Shown: positions 1 to 11,700, numbered from the stretch's first letter. The stretch: DNA of 64,000 bases from Adiantum capillus-veneris (GCA_014529385.2 CM043943.1:105002355-105066354), one strand, 5' to 3'. Translations and numbers: made by a program. The notes: generated by a model not told the origin, from the sequence alone.

Positions 1-2
1 TC

Positions 3-551
3 CAAAAGATTAAGGATGCTATCTCTATCTCACAGCAAAGGCAAAAGGCTGCTGCTGACAAGCACAGAAGAGCCCAAGCCTTTAAAGAAAACGATTGGGT
101 CTTGTTAAAGTTTCCCAAGGCTCGATTAAGGCACACTACGGGCAAGAATCCTACGGGCCACCAAAAGTACTATGCTAAACTAGCAAAAAGGTACTATGGT
201 CCCTTCCAGATTCTTAGGCCAATCAATGAGATGGCCTATCAACTTAAGTTGCCCAATCATTGGCTCATACACAATGCTTTTCATGTGAGCCTCTTAAAGC
301 CTTACAAAGGAGAGCCACCTCAAGAACCAACTATAGAAGACCCACCGGAGATCGAGGACCACGAGGAGGTGCTGCAGCCCGCCGAGTCCATTCTCCGACA
401 TGAAGACAAGGTATTAAGAGGCGGTAAGACTATCAGACGATATCTTATTAATTTTAAGAATTATCCTTTTGAAGATGCTAGATGGATGCAAGGCATACAA
501 TTAAAGGATAACCTAAACCTTGTCAATGCTTACAATGCTTCCCAAGAGTAA
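3..551 (+). CDS. Ty3/gypsy chromovirus polyprotein, C-terminal end (integrase tail plus chromodomain)
   Basis: This is the last ~182 codons of a retrotransposon polyprotein. The frame is open from base 3 and enters from outside the window, so there is no start codon here; it ends at TAA. The middle has the integrase C-terminal signature: YYGPFQILRPI, then a hydrophobic stretch, then HNAFHVSLLKPYKG. The end, from about base 375, is a chromodomain: an 'ESIL' entry strand, RRYLINFKNYPFEDARW (the usual form is LIKWKGYP.EDATW), then a final helix. Chromodomains at this position define plant chromoviruses and are thought to guide insertion to marked chromatin. The first aromatic-cage position looks altered, so binding may be lost. 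The polypurine tract and LTR follow about 430 bp downstream, as expected. Confidence 0.9.
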   Translation, partial: QKIKDAISISQQRQKAAADKHRRAQAFKENDWVLLKFPKARLRHTTGKNPTGHQKYYAKLAKRYYGPFQILRPINEMAYQLKLPNHWLIHNAFHVSLLKPYKGEPPQEPTIEDPPEIEDHEEVLQPAESILRHEDKVLRGGKTIRRYLINFKNYPFEDARWMQGIQLKDNLNLVNAYNASQE

Positions 552-984
552 GCAAATGTACAAAATGTTAAAAATGAACAAAAAAATTTTTTGTCTTATA
601 AGACTCTCTTTTTCTTTATTTGTGCACAAAAATGAAGTAGTATGCATGCTTAGATCAAGTTTGCGGAGACGACTTCTCCCAAACACCAAAGTAGGGCTTG
701 TCACTCTACTATGGAAGACTGATAGGACTAATGTGCAGACATGCTTGCGGTAGCCTCAGACTCTCAAGCGCCAAATGGACTAGTCATCCATTATGGAATG
801 ATGTCGTAGGGTAACATAGGGATCCTCTACCCGCTAAGAAAAGGACTCATGCGTATGCTTTATCTTCTCTACACCATAGTCGAGGACGACTATGATTTCA
901 AGAGAGAGGTAATGTCATAATAATCAATATCTAATTCTCCTAAATGATTTTCTCATATTAAACTGATCATTTAATGTGGGGAAG
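552..984 (+). other. 3' untranslated region and polypurine tract of the chromovirus
   Basis: Non-coding sequence between the polyprotein stop and the LTR. It ends in the purine run TGTGGGGAAG (974-984), directly followed by TGCC, the presumed LTR start. This is where plus-strand DNA synthesis would be primed. No other gene is visible here. Confidence 0.6.
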
Positions 985-2478
985 TGCCAAGGGAGAAAAA
1001 GCTAGAATATTGGTTAAGTTAGCAGACCGGCCACAGTAGGGATCCAAAGGAGGGAAAATAGGGATCCAAAGGGGGGGCCATCTGCAAAAGAGCCATGTGA
1101 AACAATGGGCCAAAAAGACCCTAAGGTTCAGCCCATTAAGACTTCCAAAATGCTAAGGTTCCAAAATTCAAAGGTTGTGTCCAAAGGTCAACCCTAGGGA
1201 AAATTGGATGCTTAGTGTGTGCCCAAAAAGTCTTTGCATATCCCTACATGGGAGGGGGCGAGCCCCAAAGCTAGGGGATGAGAGAGAAAGCCACACACAC
1301 ACACACACACAGGCTCCCTTTACACAAAGGGAATGAGGGACACATGTCAGCTCCCTAGGCCAGATGCCCACAAGGTGTGCCCAATTCCTATTGGAAGACC
1401 CTTGAAGTGGACCAATGAGAATAAAGCTAGAGTAAATCTAGTCTAATTAATTTAAAAACATTTAATAAAAGAAACCAATAAGAATTAAGTGTCCTAGAAG
1501 ACTATTGGGCAGTCTCCCAAGGGGTCCAATGAGCATTCAGGAGCCCCATGGCTTGCCTGATTCCTATTGGCCAGGAGGCAAAGGGGTCCAATGAGAGTTT
1601 AGTTTAATTATTTAATTACCTAAAGCTCTCACAAAAGGGGAAAGGGGGACACATGTCAGAAGGCTATCACTTATGCTGCTTAATCCCTATTGGCTTGACC
1701 TGGGGAGGTCCAATGAGGCAAAAGCCAGACTTATTTAGCAGCTAGGGCTCGCCCAAGAGAGGGGGGGGCTGATTTTTGCTTGGCATTGACACACACACTC
1801 TCACACTTGACCATGTGTGAAGGGAAAATACTCTATCTCCTCCCAAGCTTTAATGGAGAGCTCATCACCTACTCCAAGCTTGTGAGATAGAAGCCTACAT
1901 CAACACTCTCTTGGCATGTGGATGCAAATCCAACCAAGAGCCAAGCTTCAATGCATGCTCATCTTCTCTACCAAGCTAATTACTAAGCTAAGCTATGCTA
2001 ATATGAGTGATTATGTGAGGAGATGTACTTCTTTCTCGTAAGATACTTCTTTTTCCTCTCAATCTACTCTCATACCCTGCTAGCTCTCACCATCTTCGAA
2101 GGTGTGTGAGGTCTTGGGTCTGAGAACGGGGATAATTCAAGTTGTGTTTGATTAAGTGTTTTGCTTGGTGTATGAAGCTTCCATCTTCATTGCACTAGCT
2201 AGTCTTGAAGGAACACAAAGAATTGTATTGTACAATGTCTCTCTTGATGGGAGAAACCATAATACAAAGCCTTTTGGAGGGGGGACCGGCTTCATGCAAA
2301 TCCGGTCCTCAACTGTTGTCAATAGCTTAATTGCTCTCTCTTTTGAAAGTATTGTCGATGCTATCTAACTAGGTGTTATGCTTTTTGTTGCTCTCTCCAC
2401 CCAAGCACTCTTGTAATTCTCATTAAGAATCAACTCTAATGAAATGCCCACTATGTTCATGCTAAATTCCGCTACACA
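985..2478 (+). repeat. 3' LTR of the chromovirus
   Basis: It starts with TGCCAAGGGAG right after the polypurine tract and probably ends at CCGCTACACA, a common plant LTR ending. The 5' LTR is outside the window, so the end is inferred (uncertain by tens of bases). Inside are a (CA)n microsatellite at about 1293-1311 and a twice-used GGGACACATGTCAG (about 1336 and 1648). There are also four inverted CCAAT pairs, ATTGG then 16-17 bases then CCAAT, at 1390-1416, 1504-1530, 1566-1592 and 1689-1714. No coding region is credible. Confidence 0.65.
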
Positions 2479-4984
2479 AAAGATTTTAGGCCATTAAATG
2501 TTACATGTACATATTTTTTTAGACCCCTCAATATTTGATTTTCTTAGTTGTACTATTCACTTATATCATGATCTCAATAATATCTTCAATTATAGACCTA
2601 CCAAATAAGGTCAAGGGTATGTGGCATGCATGTATGTACCATGGGGAGCTCACTCTTGGAGGTATTCAAACGAATCATCCAAAGAAGGACCTCACAAGGA
2701 CTTTGTGCAGTGGAAAAAACAATCGGTTTTGCTGAATTTTTAAAGATCACATGCTCCCCGAATTTGAAAAGGTGATACAAACAAAAGTTGTAGCTTGTGA
2801 GCTGAACTTTTACCTCAAATTTTTTTCATATTTTTTTGAGCTACGAGCTGTGAGCTATGATTTTATTGGTGGACCCCAGTTTGCCCATGCTATGCAGCCA
2901 CACTCCCTCTTCCACTTTATCATTTTCCTCTTTCATACACACTCCTCCCTCTCCTTCTCACTCCCAAACTTGCAACTCCCAAGTCCTAATTCACCCTCTT
3001 CACCATTGCCACATCTCGCACACCTCCATAGCCTTCATCCTCCATTTCTACACCCTATGTGTCCCCCTTTCTCTCTACATATATGTCCATATTACCATAC
3101 TCTCCTCAGCTTTGTAAAGAACTTCAAAAAATCAGCAAAAATCCAAGGATAACCTCTGCAAATGAAGGCTTTAATCATGAATTTTCCAAGGTTTGAAGAT
3201 AACATAGCTTCATCAACACGTGCTGCTTCGCCATGCTGACTGCTTCTTCTTCCGGTGTTGTAAAGAGGTGAATGTCAACTTCTCCAAAGCTTCAACCTCT
3301 CTTTACAAGCTCATCCCTTCTCTAACTTTTCTCATCATATATCTCACCATTTATTGAATGATTTGTAAATATTTTTTAGTGATAATTACTAACTACTAAC
3401 CACTAACCTTATTGTAAAATGCACCCTCTACTAGAGTAGGCACTCCCAAATTATTCACTCAATCCTCTCTCCTTTCATCCTCAATAATTCTCTTCCCTTG
3501 AGCCCACATCCATGTGACTCAAAGGACAAGAGAGACCCACCCTCATTAAAAAAAATAAAAATATGCATAATCTTTTATTCCTTCAAATAAACTTGATTAG
3601 GCCTAATCCAAATCGGGGCTTCTAAAACCTATAAATAGAGCCCTTCTCTCCCTTGTAAATCATCACATGATCACACAACACCACACCATTCTCAACACAT
3701 AACACACCACTCTTCAAGCCTAGTTGTGTAGAGTGTGTGCATCGTGAGTGCTCTATTCTATCATTACACATAGGTGCATGGAGAAGCTTGAAGTTAGTTA
3801 TGCCATCTAGAGGAGTGGAGTGTATGCCATAGTCTTCACCACACTTGTAGCCTACTCTTGTGCATAAATAAGATTTATAGTTTTGGGTGCAATTGTATGC
3901 TGCAACTACGCCTCTTCTCTCCAAATTGACTCTATAAGTTGGCTAATCAGGTGGTTGAAGGTATATTGTCCTTGAAGTTTGTTGTGCCATTTCATGCTTG
4001 GTGGTTTGAGGGCTTGTTGAATTGTTTGCCTAAAAGGTCAATTGTAAGAGGGTGCTCGGTGAGAGGGCTCCCGTGACCCTAAGACAATTTTTGTATTGGC
4101 AACAAGGTCAAGTTTTGTGTTGTCTCTCTATTTCTCATCAAGCTTTGTGTGCATCTAGTCTTTAAGGCTAAGCTTGAGTTGCTCAAGTTGATTTGTGCTC
4201 TTTACCTTTCTCTGGCGTGGTGAATCTTTGTTTTTGGTGTGTGTGGCTATCTTGCATTCCCCTCTCTTTGTGCGTTTGAGTACAAGGAGATATCACGTGA
4301 GTCCTAGTTCGCATCTACAACTAGGTGGTGCCCCTTTTCTTGTTTGGTTTTTGGCTGTGGGTTGTTGTTGTCTGTGATTGTGCTTGCCCCAGCCCCAATT
4401 GAGCAGCATGGGAGCCTCGAAGGGTGTTTAGATGCCGCTCTTCTTGTTGCCCGCCCCGGACCGCCTCAATACCTTCCATCTCATTGAGCATATATACGAT
4501 GCCTCGAGGTGTTCACCTCTTAGACATGTAAGTTACCACGTGAAATCAAATGAATGGGTTTTGTAATTGCCAAAACTTTGAAATTATAACAGAATCATAT
4601 TAATCGAAGGGGTTTTAATTAATTTTAGAGAAAAAACCGTAAGGTTTTTAAGAAAAGGGGTCATTTTATTACCTTAATCATGTAAGTAAAGGGTTTTTTT
4701 CTAAATCTATTGAACGCACATTATATGAATATTTTCTTAAAGGTACACCCCCTGCGGATGCTGCCTGGATGTTCTTCCTCGAAGCCAATAAAGGCTATTC
4801 TATGATTTGTCAGGGAAACCTTCACAAGAAGTGCTCCATGGCTTCTATGCCAAGGTGATGTTCTTACCCTCTTACTATATGTAGATTTTTGAAGAAGCGT
4901 TCTATATGGGCTTCTTCACCTACAAAAGCAAAATATTTGGCCCTGTCATCACAAACCTATGCACTTGCTTTGTCAGCTTTTCTG
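2479..4984. other. Unassigned spacer with one promoter-like region
   Basis: No convincing gene. A plant-type TATA box (CTATAAATAG, about 3630) is followed by a C/A-rich leader-like stretch, which suggests a solo LTR or LTR fragment whose ends I cannot fix. At about 4744-4853 a short open stretch lies between an AG acceptor-like and an AG|GTGATG donor-like site and could be a gene or element fragment; I do not recognise its 37 residues. Positions 2930-3110 are C/T-rich low-complexity sequence. Confidence 0.4.
3629..3640 (+). promoter_or_regulatory. Candidate TATA box
   Basis: CTATAAATAGAGCC followed by a pyrimidine- and CA-rich stretch (TTCTCTCCC, then ATCACACAACACC) is the usual form of a plant LTR or gene core promoter and its transcription start. 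No coding region follows, so I take it for a remnant LTR promoter. Confidence 0.4.
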
Positions 4985-5020
4985 CAATTAACACCATTTT
5001 AGATAATTTGGGAAAATCCC
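4985..5020 (+). repeat. Left terminal inverted repeat
   Basis: 36 bp starting CAATTAACACCATTTTAGAT and ending GGGAAAATCCC. It matches the reverse complement of 30522-30557 at 33 of 36 positions; the differences fall at positions 21, 23 and 24. The flanking bases (TCTG on the left) do not form an obvious direct repeat with the right flank. Confidence 0.75.
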
Positions 5021-6833
5021 GTTTCCCAAATTCTAAATGTGTATGCTAGGATTGTGTTATTTAATGATTTTTAAGCTCTAGTTGCTTTTAATTTAGATAA
5101 ATTATCATGATTGTATGAGTCTATTTTAATTTCTCTACTATAAAATTTAAGAATAAACCTCCAATATAGTTTTTGGAAAGAGGATTTGTATGACATCAGT
5201 GCTTTTCAAAATTCAACAAATGCTTCTAGAAGTAGCTTCTCAAAAAATGAGGTGTCAAAAAAACCAATATATTGATATGATTTTAAAGCAGCATATAGAT
5301 TGATTACAGCAATTAAAAAAGATAATATGTAAAGGCAAATACTATTAAACACTCTTGTCATAATTTGGTGACCTTAATCCATGTATAACCAAATACTTGG
5401 TCATGGTTTTGTAGCATGCTATCAAGTTTTAAATACACAATACTTTAAACAACATTCAACTAATATTTCACACTTAAAAAGTCAAAACAATACTATATAG
5501 TATCCTATGGCTATAAGACCATGAGATGCCATCTATTGCACCTATGGCCTTAAGGCCATATGGTGCTGTTTGTAGAAATTTCTATGACTTTAATATGTCT
5601 CTTTATGACCTCAAGGCCATAGGGTTAGGATTGTTAGCTGGTCCCAACGTATAAAGAGATCCAGTCCTTCAAAGCCATATGGGACTTTATTTATGTGCCA
5701 CCCTATGTCCCTAAGACTGTAGGTTGTCTTAGGGCCACAAGATGTTGTTTATGCCAATAACAAACCCTTCTATGCTCTATGTTGGCACTCTATGTCCCAA
5801 GGCGCACAAGGTGTGCCTCGTTTGCTAGTTAGAAACCCTTTATTCTATATGTTGTCACCATATGGCCTTAGACCATAGGGTGCCCTCTATGCTAGTAAGA
5901 ACTCCTCTATACTCTGTGTTTGCACCCTATGGACCTAGGGCCACAAGGTACCCTCTATGCTAGTAAGAAATCCTCTACGCTCAATATTGAGACCATGTGG
6001 CCCCAAAGCCATAGGATATCCTCTATGGTAGTGAGAAAAACCCTCTATGATCTATGTTCACAAACAATTAAAAAATCTAAACAATACTATAGAGTATCCT
6101 ATGGCCCTAAGACCATAAGATGTCATCTATTGCACCTATAATTCCATTTGGTATTTTATTTAACTATACAAAGTTAGATGAGGCTCTTACTTAGATAAAC
6201 TATCGTAATTCTAACTTTCAAATTAGTTCTTAACATAAAACTACAATATAAAAACTCCTAATATAAGTTTGTGCCAAAGATGAAGATTTTGTACATCAAG
6301 TACATGCTTTAAAACTTCACTCAAAGGTTTTAGAGATGGTGTCTCAAAAAAAGGAGGTGTTTAAAAACACCATTTGATGTGAATAATACGAATTGTATAC
6401 ATTGATTATGTCAAAATAGTATAAAGTATAAACATAAAGATTATCACCAACTTGACAGTTTCATAAAAATGATGGTCTTTATCGCATGTACAATAAAGTA
6501 CTAACTAGAAAGAGTATGATATCTCCAAGATTGAGGGTGTTCAAAAAACACCGTTTTGTAACACTACCAAATGTCAAGAACATTCTGATTGTTTGGATCA
6601 CTTAATAAAGACAATTAATAAGAAGAAAAAGTTAACAATACCATAGAAGCATCAAACAATGAAACCAAAGAACTTGAATGAGAGAAGTCTCCTGACAATA
6701 GGATGCACTTCATTAAAAAAACAGTTTAAAGATGTTTCAAGATATCCCACAACATTCCATCAAGTTTAAATTTTGAAAAGTACACATTGCCAAATACTTG
6801 GTAGATGGTATTTAGAATACTTAACTAGTACAC
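5021..6833. repeat. Left subterminal region with internal duplication and satellite
   Basis: No gene. AT-rich DNA at about 5081-5410 is a diverged copy of about 6178-6510; both carry TTAGATAAA, then a TACATCA/GACATCA stretch, then a CTCAAAAAA..GAGGTGT motif. A second shared segment is about 5462-5545 versus 6056-6145 (AACAATACTATA.AGTATCCTATGG). Between them (about 5505-6165) lies palindromic satellite. Subterminal motifs GGTGTTTAAAAACACC (about 6357) and GGTGTTCAAAAAACACC (about 6536) recall the repeats at the right end. Confidence 0.6.
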
Positions 6834-7592
6834 TTAAAATGGCCTCCTTCTCTTGAGATTTTGAGTCCTTTGAGACATATAACATTGCATTACATAGTGA
6901 GTCTCAGGATCAGGATGGAACATTACAAAATTTCTTATGGTATATACTCTCTTGTCTTTAGCATACAACCATCCACATAACCATGGAACAATTTCATCTT
7001 TTAAAAAACTTTGAAGCAATTGAGTAGGTTGGTTCCAAAACTTTGGAAAAATCATATAAGTTCCTTGCATATTCCACATCACTCGATATGGACTATCATC
7101 AAATATTATAGTGTTGCCCCCATCTAAATAATCAAATAGCTTCCATATGGTCGAAAGATTTTTGTGATAGGCTCTTTTGTAACCGATCATGAAAGTTGAA
7201 TTTTGGCAGCACCGGTTATCCATAATCATCTTGAATTTGTGACTTTGTGTAGGAAAACAGGTCTTGATTATGTGTTGAGCTTTTTGTAAACGATGACAGC
7301 TCCAAATCCAAACCTCAAAGAACTCGAAGCAAAATCTTAAGAAATACTCTGCATCTGGACGCACCGCATACACCTCATTGTTATCTTCTACAATGCACAT
7401 GTACTTGGTCCAAGTTGGCCTTGATTGAAGTTCAAATTTTGCAAGAAGCACACCCTCTAAATCCAAGATAAACGTTCTTTTGTCCTGTTTGAAAGATGTT
7501 GGTAGATAATGAAACCATTGCTCTTGGTTTGAATGTGATATTTGATGTAATATGAAAGGGAGCTCCTCTATTTTGTGATAATCTAATAGCAA
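6834..7592 (-). CDS. FCP1/NIF-like (HAD-fold) phosphatase homologue, degenerate active site
   Basis: 252 residues on the minus strand, ending in TAA. The NLI-interacting-factor/FCP1 homology domain is readable in order: motif I FILDLEGVLL (residues 41-50), RPDAEYFLRF (78-87), VWIWSC (94-99, motif II region), a Lys in KNLSTIW (144, motif III) and IIFDDSPYRVMWN (162-174, motif IV). Active family members dephosphorylate Ser/Thr, for example on the RNA polymerase II tail, using DxDx(T/V). Here the second Asp is Glu (DLEGV), so catalysis is doubtful. No ATG starts the frame; a TTAG acceptor-like site sits at its 5' edge, so it is probably a downstream exon. It lies beside a second NIF-like gene in the same orientation. 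It could be a separate gene or the far part of a multi-domain one. Confidence 0.65.
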   Translation of the reverse strand: MLLDYHKIEELPFILHQISHSNQEQWFHYLPTSFKQDKRTFILDLEGVLLAKFELQSRPTWTKYMCIVEDNNEVYAVRPDAEYFLRFCFEFFEVWIWSCHRLQKAQHIIKTCFPTQSHKFKMIMDNRCCQNSTFMIGYKRAYHKNLSTIWKLFDYLDGGNTIIFDDSPYRVMWNMQGTYMIFPKFWNQPTQLLQSFLKDEIVPWLCGWLYAKDKRVYTIRNFVMFHPDPETHYVMQCYMSQRTQNLKRRRPF

Positions 7593-8080
7593 AACATTTT
7601 TTCTTAGAAGCTCTAAAATGATTAAAAAAGAAAAGTTAATATAGAGATCTTAAGTGTGTTGAAGACCTTAGGGACATAGGGTGCTAATTTGTGGTTACAC
7701 TTAGTAAGTCCTATGCAAGAACACATGCCAAACTATGACCCTATGGCCTTAGATTCATAGGGTGTTAAGACCATAAAGTGAAATTCCCCCAAGGTTATAG
7801 AGCAAAATTTGACCTTATGAGCATGTATATTGTCCTTGATGGCACAATGAACTCAAATTTCAAAGCAAACAACATAAAAGATTTTTTAAAAACGAGCATT
7901 TGGCACATGAAACTCAGAAGTTACTTATAGTATTGAAAGACAATTTAAAAAACTATTCATCATTTACATCTTCATATATCTTGAAACCCTAAGCACTCTA
8001 ACAAAGTCTCTGAGTACATAAAGATCTTTGTAAATGACAAAATGTTACAAAACACTGCTCCATCATTTCTTGATATAGGG
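7593..8080. other. Spacer with short satellite patch
   Basis: AT-rich spacer between the two NIF-like genes. Positions about 7660-7770 hold one or two diverged palindromic satellite units (ACCCTATGGCCTTAGATTCATAGGGTG type). It might in part be intronic if the two NIF-like regions belong to one gene; I see no clear splice pair. Confidence 0.4.
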
Positions 8081-9481
8081 CTATTTGAGATCATACTGAA
8101 TTTTTAGATGCTTTATATAATTCCTTGCTTCATGTACTTTGATCACAGGCTCCTTGTATCCCAATTTTTGGGCAAGCATGATTGCTTCTGTACCTTTCAA
8201 GGCTGATAATGATTTGATATTCTTTAAGACCCTTACTTTTTCTCGATCACGTGCTGAAAGTTTCTTGTCTTGACTTCGAGTGGACATTCCACTAGTGCTA
8301 GATGCTGTAACTTTCTCATCGTGAAGAGGACGAGAAACTTCTGGTAGCCTTCCCGTGGAGTAGGTTTTTCCTAGAAAAATTAGATTTCTCTCCTCCCACT
8401 CTGCAACAACCTTGTGTATACGGTTATAAAGCTCATGACCTTGAGCAATGGGTGCTTGTCCATATAAATGAGACCCTGTAACTGTGCGAATGTCATTAAC
8501 ATGATTGAGAGCTTTGATATATGGTAGCAACTCCCCAAGGAGGATATTATCCTCCTCATCATCAACATTAAATGATGGTGGAAAAATACAATTCACTGCA
8601 GGATTCACACATCCCTTTAATGGTTCATCATCTACAAGAAGCAATCTTCTTGCATCAAGCCCTAATTTTGATGATGCAATAGCCAAGGGTTTGAAAAGTG
8701 CTTCTACTCCCAGATTATCTAAGCGAGTGATCCTTGATTCTACGCATGGTTGACATTGGCTTTGCCCCCAGATCATAAAGAATGGAAATTTTTCTTTCAC
8801 TTCTTTTTCTAAAATCTTGATGATGTCCATAACATGCATGTCATTAGCATCTGACCATATCCCTACATTGAAATTGCTAAATAGAGCCTTTAAAAACTCA
8901 ATGCATCCTGGACGAAGAACAATATGCTCATGTCCAAACTTTAAGCTCTTCATTTTCTTGGACTTTTGCCAGCATCTCCTCAGGAACAATCCACACAAGC
9001 TCACTATTATAGTCAGCATTGGTTTGTTGGTGGATGAAAGGTCTGACTCACCATGCACTTCGATTTCCAAATCCTAGGGTGCTAAAATATTTGTGTTGGA
9101 TTCTCCTTCTGGCGTTGCACATGTTCTAGAACTTCCATTGCCTTCTACTTCCATTGTGATGTCATGCAATCCAATTCCCAACTCTTGGGCTACTAGAATA
9201 TTTTCATTGGATTCTTCTTCTTCCCTTGCACATGTTCTGGAACTTTCACTGTCTTCTTCCATTGGATTACTCTTTAAATTTATCTCCAGTCGTTGTAGCA
9301 GTTGACCTTCAAAGACTTGTAGATTCTTGTCATCTTCGTCAGAAACTATTTGGTTGACATGGAGATTGATAGAATCTTTCTCAGTAGGGTCAATGGCATT
9401 AGCATCCTCTATACCAACAATCTTGAGTAAAACTTTGTCAGCCGCAATATCTTGTTGAAGGACTACAAGTTTAAAGAACAC
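8081..9481 (-). pseudogene. FCP1/NIF-like phosphatase homologue, catalytic Asp lost, one in-frame TAG
   Basis: One minus-strand frame of ~466 codons broken by a TAG at 9074-9076. The N-terminal ~135 residues are acidic and hold a twice-repeated SSRTC.....ES..NIL motif. Counting from codon 9070, the C-terminal part is a NIF/FCP1-like domain: TIIVSLCGLFLRR (20-32), VLRPGCIEFLKAL (51-63), VGIWSDAND (69-77), KPLAIASSKLG (127-137) and LLLVDDEPLKG (143-153). Motif I, normally DxDx(T/V), reads VSLCGLF, so the nucleophile Asp is replaced by Ser and the protein cannot use the normal chemistry. A related fragment at 14468-14606 has CAG where this copy has TAG, so the stop is a C-to-T change. The 5' edge sits at a TTAG acceptor. 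The last ~140 residues are charged and of unknown role. Confidence 0.65.
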
Positions 9482-9645
9482 CTAATTTTAGATTCCAAAG
9501 TATCTACATTTTGATAACTCTTTTTTGTTACACTCTTAGAAAAAACTAATCGCAAATAGAAAATTTACTAATTGACAACACATCTACAATGAATTTATTT
9601 TTATGTTCCTTATTGTCTAGAGATTTCTAATCTTTATCTAGCTAC

Positions 9646-9775
9646 ATTAGTTCTTTGTCCATGATGGTGGCGCCTAGAAGTATACTTGGAGAAACATTTA
9701 TGCCTTTAAGTTCTAGAGCAGAAGTCTCATTTTCTATTTCCATGATCTTCTTGCATTGGATGATTTACTTGACTA
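9646..9775 (-). pseudogene. Probable upstream exon remnant of the NIF-like gene
   Basis: Read on the minus strand, this stretch encodes a hydrophilic segment (KKIMEIENETSALELKGI, then NVSPSILLGATIMDKEL) ending at a GT donor-like site, about 160 bp upstream of the acceptor at 9482. In this copy the frame has a TAA near its start; the tandem copy near 12380 has GAA there but carries a one-base deletion further on. The splice phase to the next exon does not fit cleanly, so the exon assignment is tentative. Confidence 0.4.
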
Positions 9776-9779
9776 AGTT

Positions 9780-11700
9780 TCTTATGGCCTTCAGGCCATA
9801 CTGTTCTCTTTGTAGATATCTCTATGACTTTAAGATAATCCAAAATATGTCTCTTTATGGCCTCAAGGCCATAGGGTTAGGATTGTTGGGAGGTCTCAAC
9901 ATATAAATAGATATATGGATTCAAAGCCATATGGTACTTTATTTATGTGTCACCCTATGGCCCTAAGGCCATGGGTTGTCATAGGGCCACAAGATGCCCT
10001 CTATGAGCACTAGTAAGAAACCATATATGCTTTATGTTGACACTCTATGACCCGAGGGCCACAAGGTCTGCCTCATATGCTAGTAAGAAACCCTTTATGC
10101 TACATGTTATCACTCTATGGCGTTTGGGCCATAGGATGCCCTATGTGCTAGTAACAAATGATCCTCTATGCTCTATGTTTTCACCCTATGGACCTAGGGC
10201 CACAAGGTACCCTCTATGATAGTAAGAAATCCTCTATTCTCTATGTTTGCACCCTATGGACCTAGGGCCACAAGGTAGCCTCTATGCTAGTAAGAAATCC
10301 TCTATGCTCAATATTGAAACCCTATGGCCCCAAGGCCATAGGATGTCCTCTATGCTAGTAAGAAAAACCCTCTACTCTCTATGTTGGCACCCTATGGAGA
10401 CTTGAGGGCAACAAGGTACCCTTTATAATGCTACTAAGAAACCTTGTATGCTCTAGGGGAGCACCAAATAGCCCCTAGGCCACAAGGTTCCCTCTATGCT
10501 AGAAAGAAAACCTCTACGGTCTACATTGGCAACCTACGGCCCTCGGGCCATAGGGTGCATCAAATGGCTCCTAGGCCACATGGTGCCCTCTATGCTAGAA
10601 AGGAAACCTCTGCGCTCTACATTGTCACTCTATGGCCCCAAGGCCATAGGGTGCCCTTTACGCCTAGTATGAAACCATTGAAACTCTATATTAGCATCTA
10701 AAGAACGTAGGCCACAAGGTGAGCTCTATGTTAGTAAGAAACCATCTAAACTGTATGTTGGTAGCCAAAGGCCATAGGATAGCCAAGGAACCCTTTAGGA
10801 GCATTCCCCACAAAGACCACCATATGGCCCCATGGTGATTTAGTGGCCTAGGTGCCCTTCTTAAGACTCTTTTATTTTTGTATCATATGGCCCCAGGGAA
10901 ATAAGCTATCCTCTATGCTATCAAAAAACCGTTTATGCTCTTTGTTGGAATCATATGGCCCCAAGTCCATAGGGTGCTCTCTATGCTATCAAGAAACCCT
11001 CCATGCTATATGCTTGCACCCTATGGCACCAAGGACACAGAGTGTCCTCCATGATAGTAAGAAACCCTCTATGCACTAAGTTTACACCCCATTTGACTAT
11101 GTTGACACCCTATGGCCCTGGGGCCATAGGGTTCTCCCTAGCGCCAAAAGGTGCTCTTCAACCTAGGAAGAGACCCTTTATGCCCTAAATTGGTACTCTT
11201 TGGCCTCAGGGTCATAGGGTGCCCTCTATGCTAGTAGGATACATTATATGGTCCAGGCTTCCACTCTATTGCGTAGGGCTAAAAGGTTTTCTCTATGAAG
11301 AAACCATGTATACTATATGTTGGCAGTGTATGGCCCTAGGGATAGAAGGAAACCCTAGGGCTATAGGGTGTCCTCTATGCTACTATCATATGGTCCAAGG
11401 GCCAGATAGTGACCAAGGTATCATGTGTGTCCTAAGGGTAACAAGGTGCTAATAAAAATCTCTCTATGCTCTATGTTGGCACCCTATGGCCCCAAGGCCA
11501 TAGGGCGATCTTTATGCTAGTAAAATTCCCTCTATTCACTATGTTTACGTGTATACTTATAAGAAGCCATTTATGCACTATGTTGGCGTCTTATGACCTT
11601 AGATCCATAAGATGTCCTCTATGGTAAAAGCGAAATTGTACATGGGATATGATGGCATGCTATGGTCCTAGGGCCATAGGGTGTCCTCTATGCTAGAAAA
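9780..11700. repeat. ~69-bp palindromic satellite array (subfamily 1)
   Basis: Degenerate tandem units: an imperfect palindrome of ~26 bp (ACCCTATGGCCCC, AGGCCATAGGGTG type) followed by CCTCTATGCTAGTAAGAAA, then CCTCTATGCTCTATGTTGGC. Successive palindromes at about 10250, 10319 and 10390 give periods of 69-71 bp. Short open frames in either strand are by-products of the repeat. No gene is visible in the array. Confidence 0.8.

Noticed and set aside
3622-3924. 100-residue minus-strand protein
   Set aside because: It lies antisense to a TATA-led leader and has no recognisable domain.
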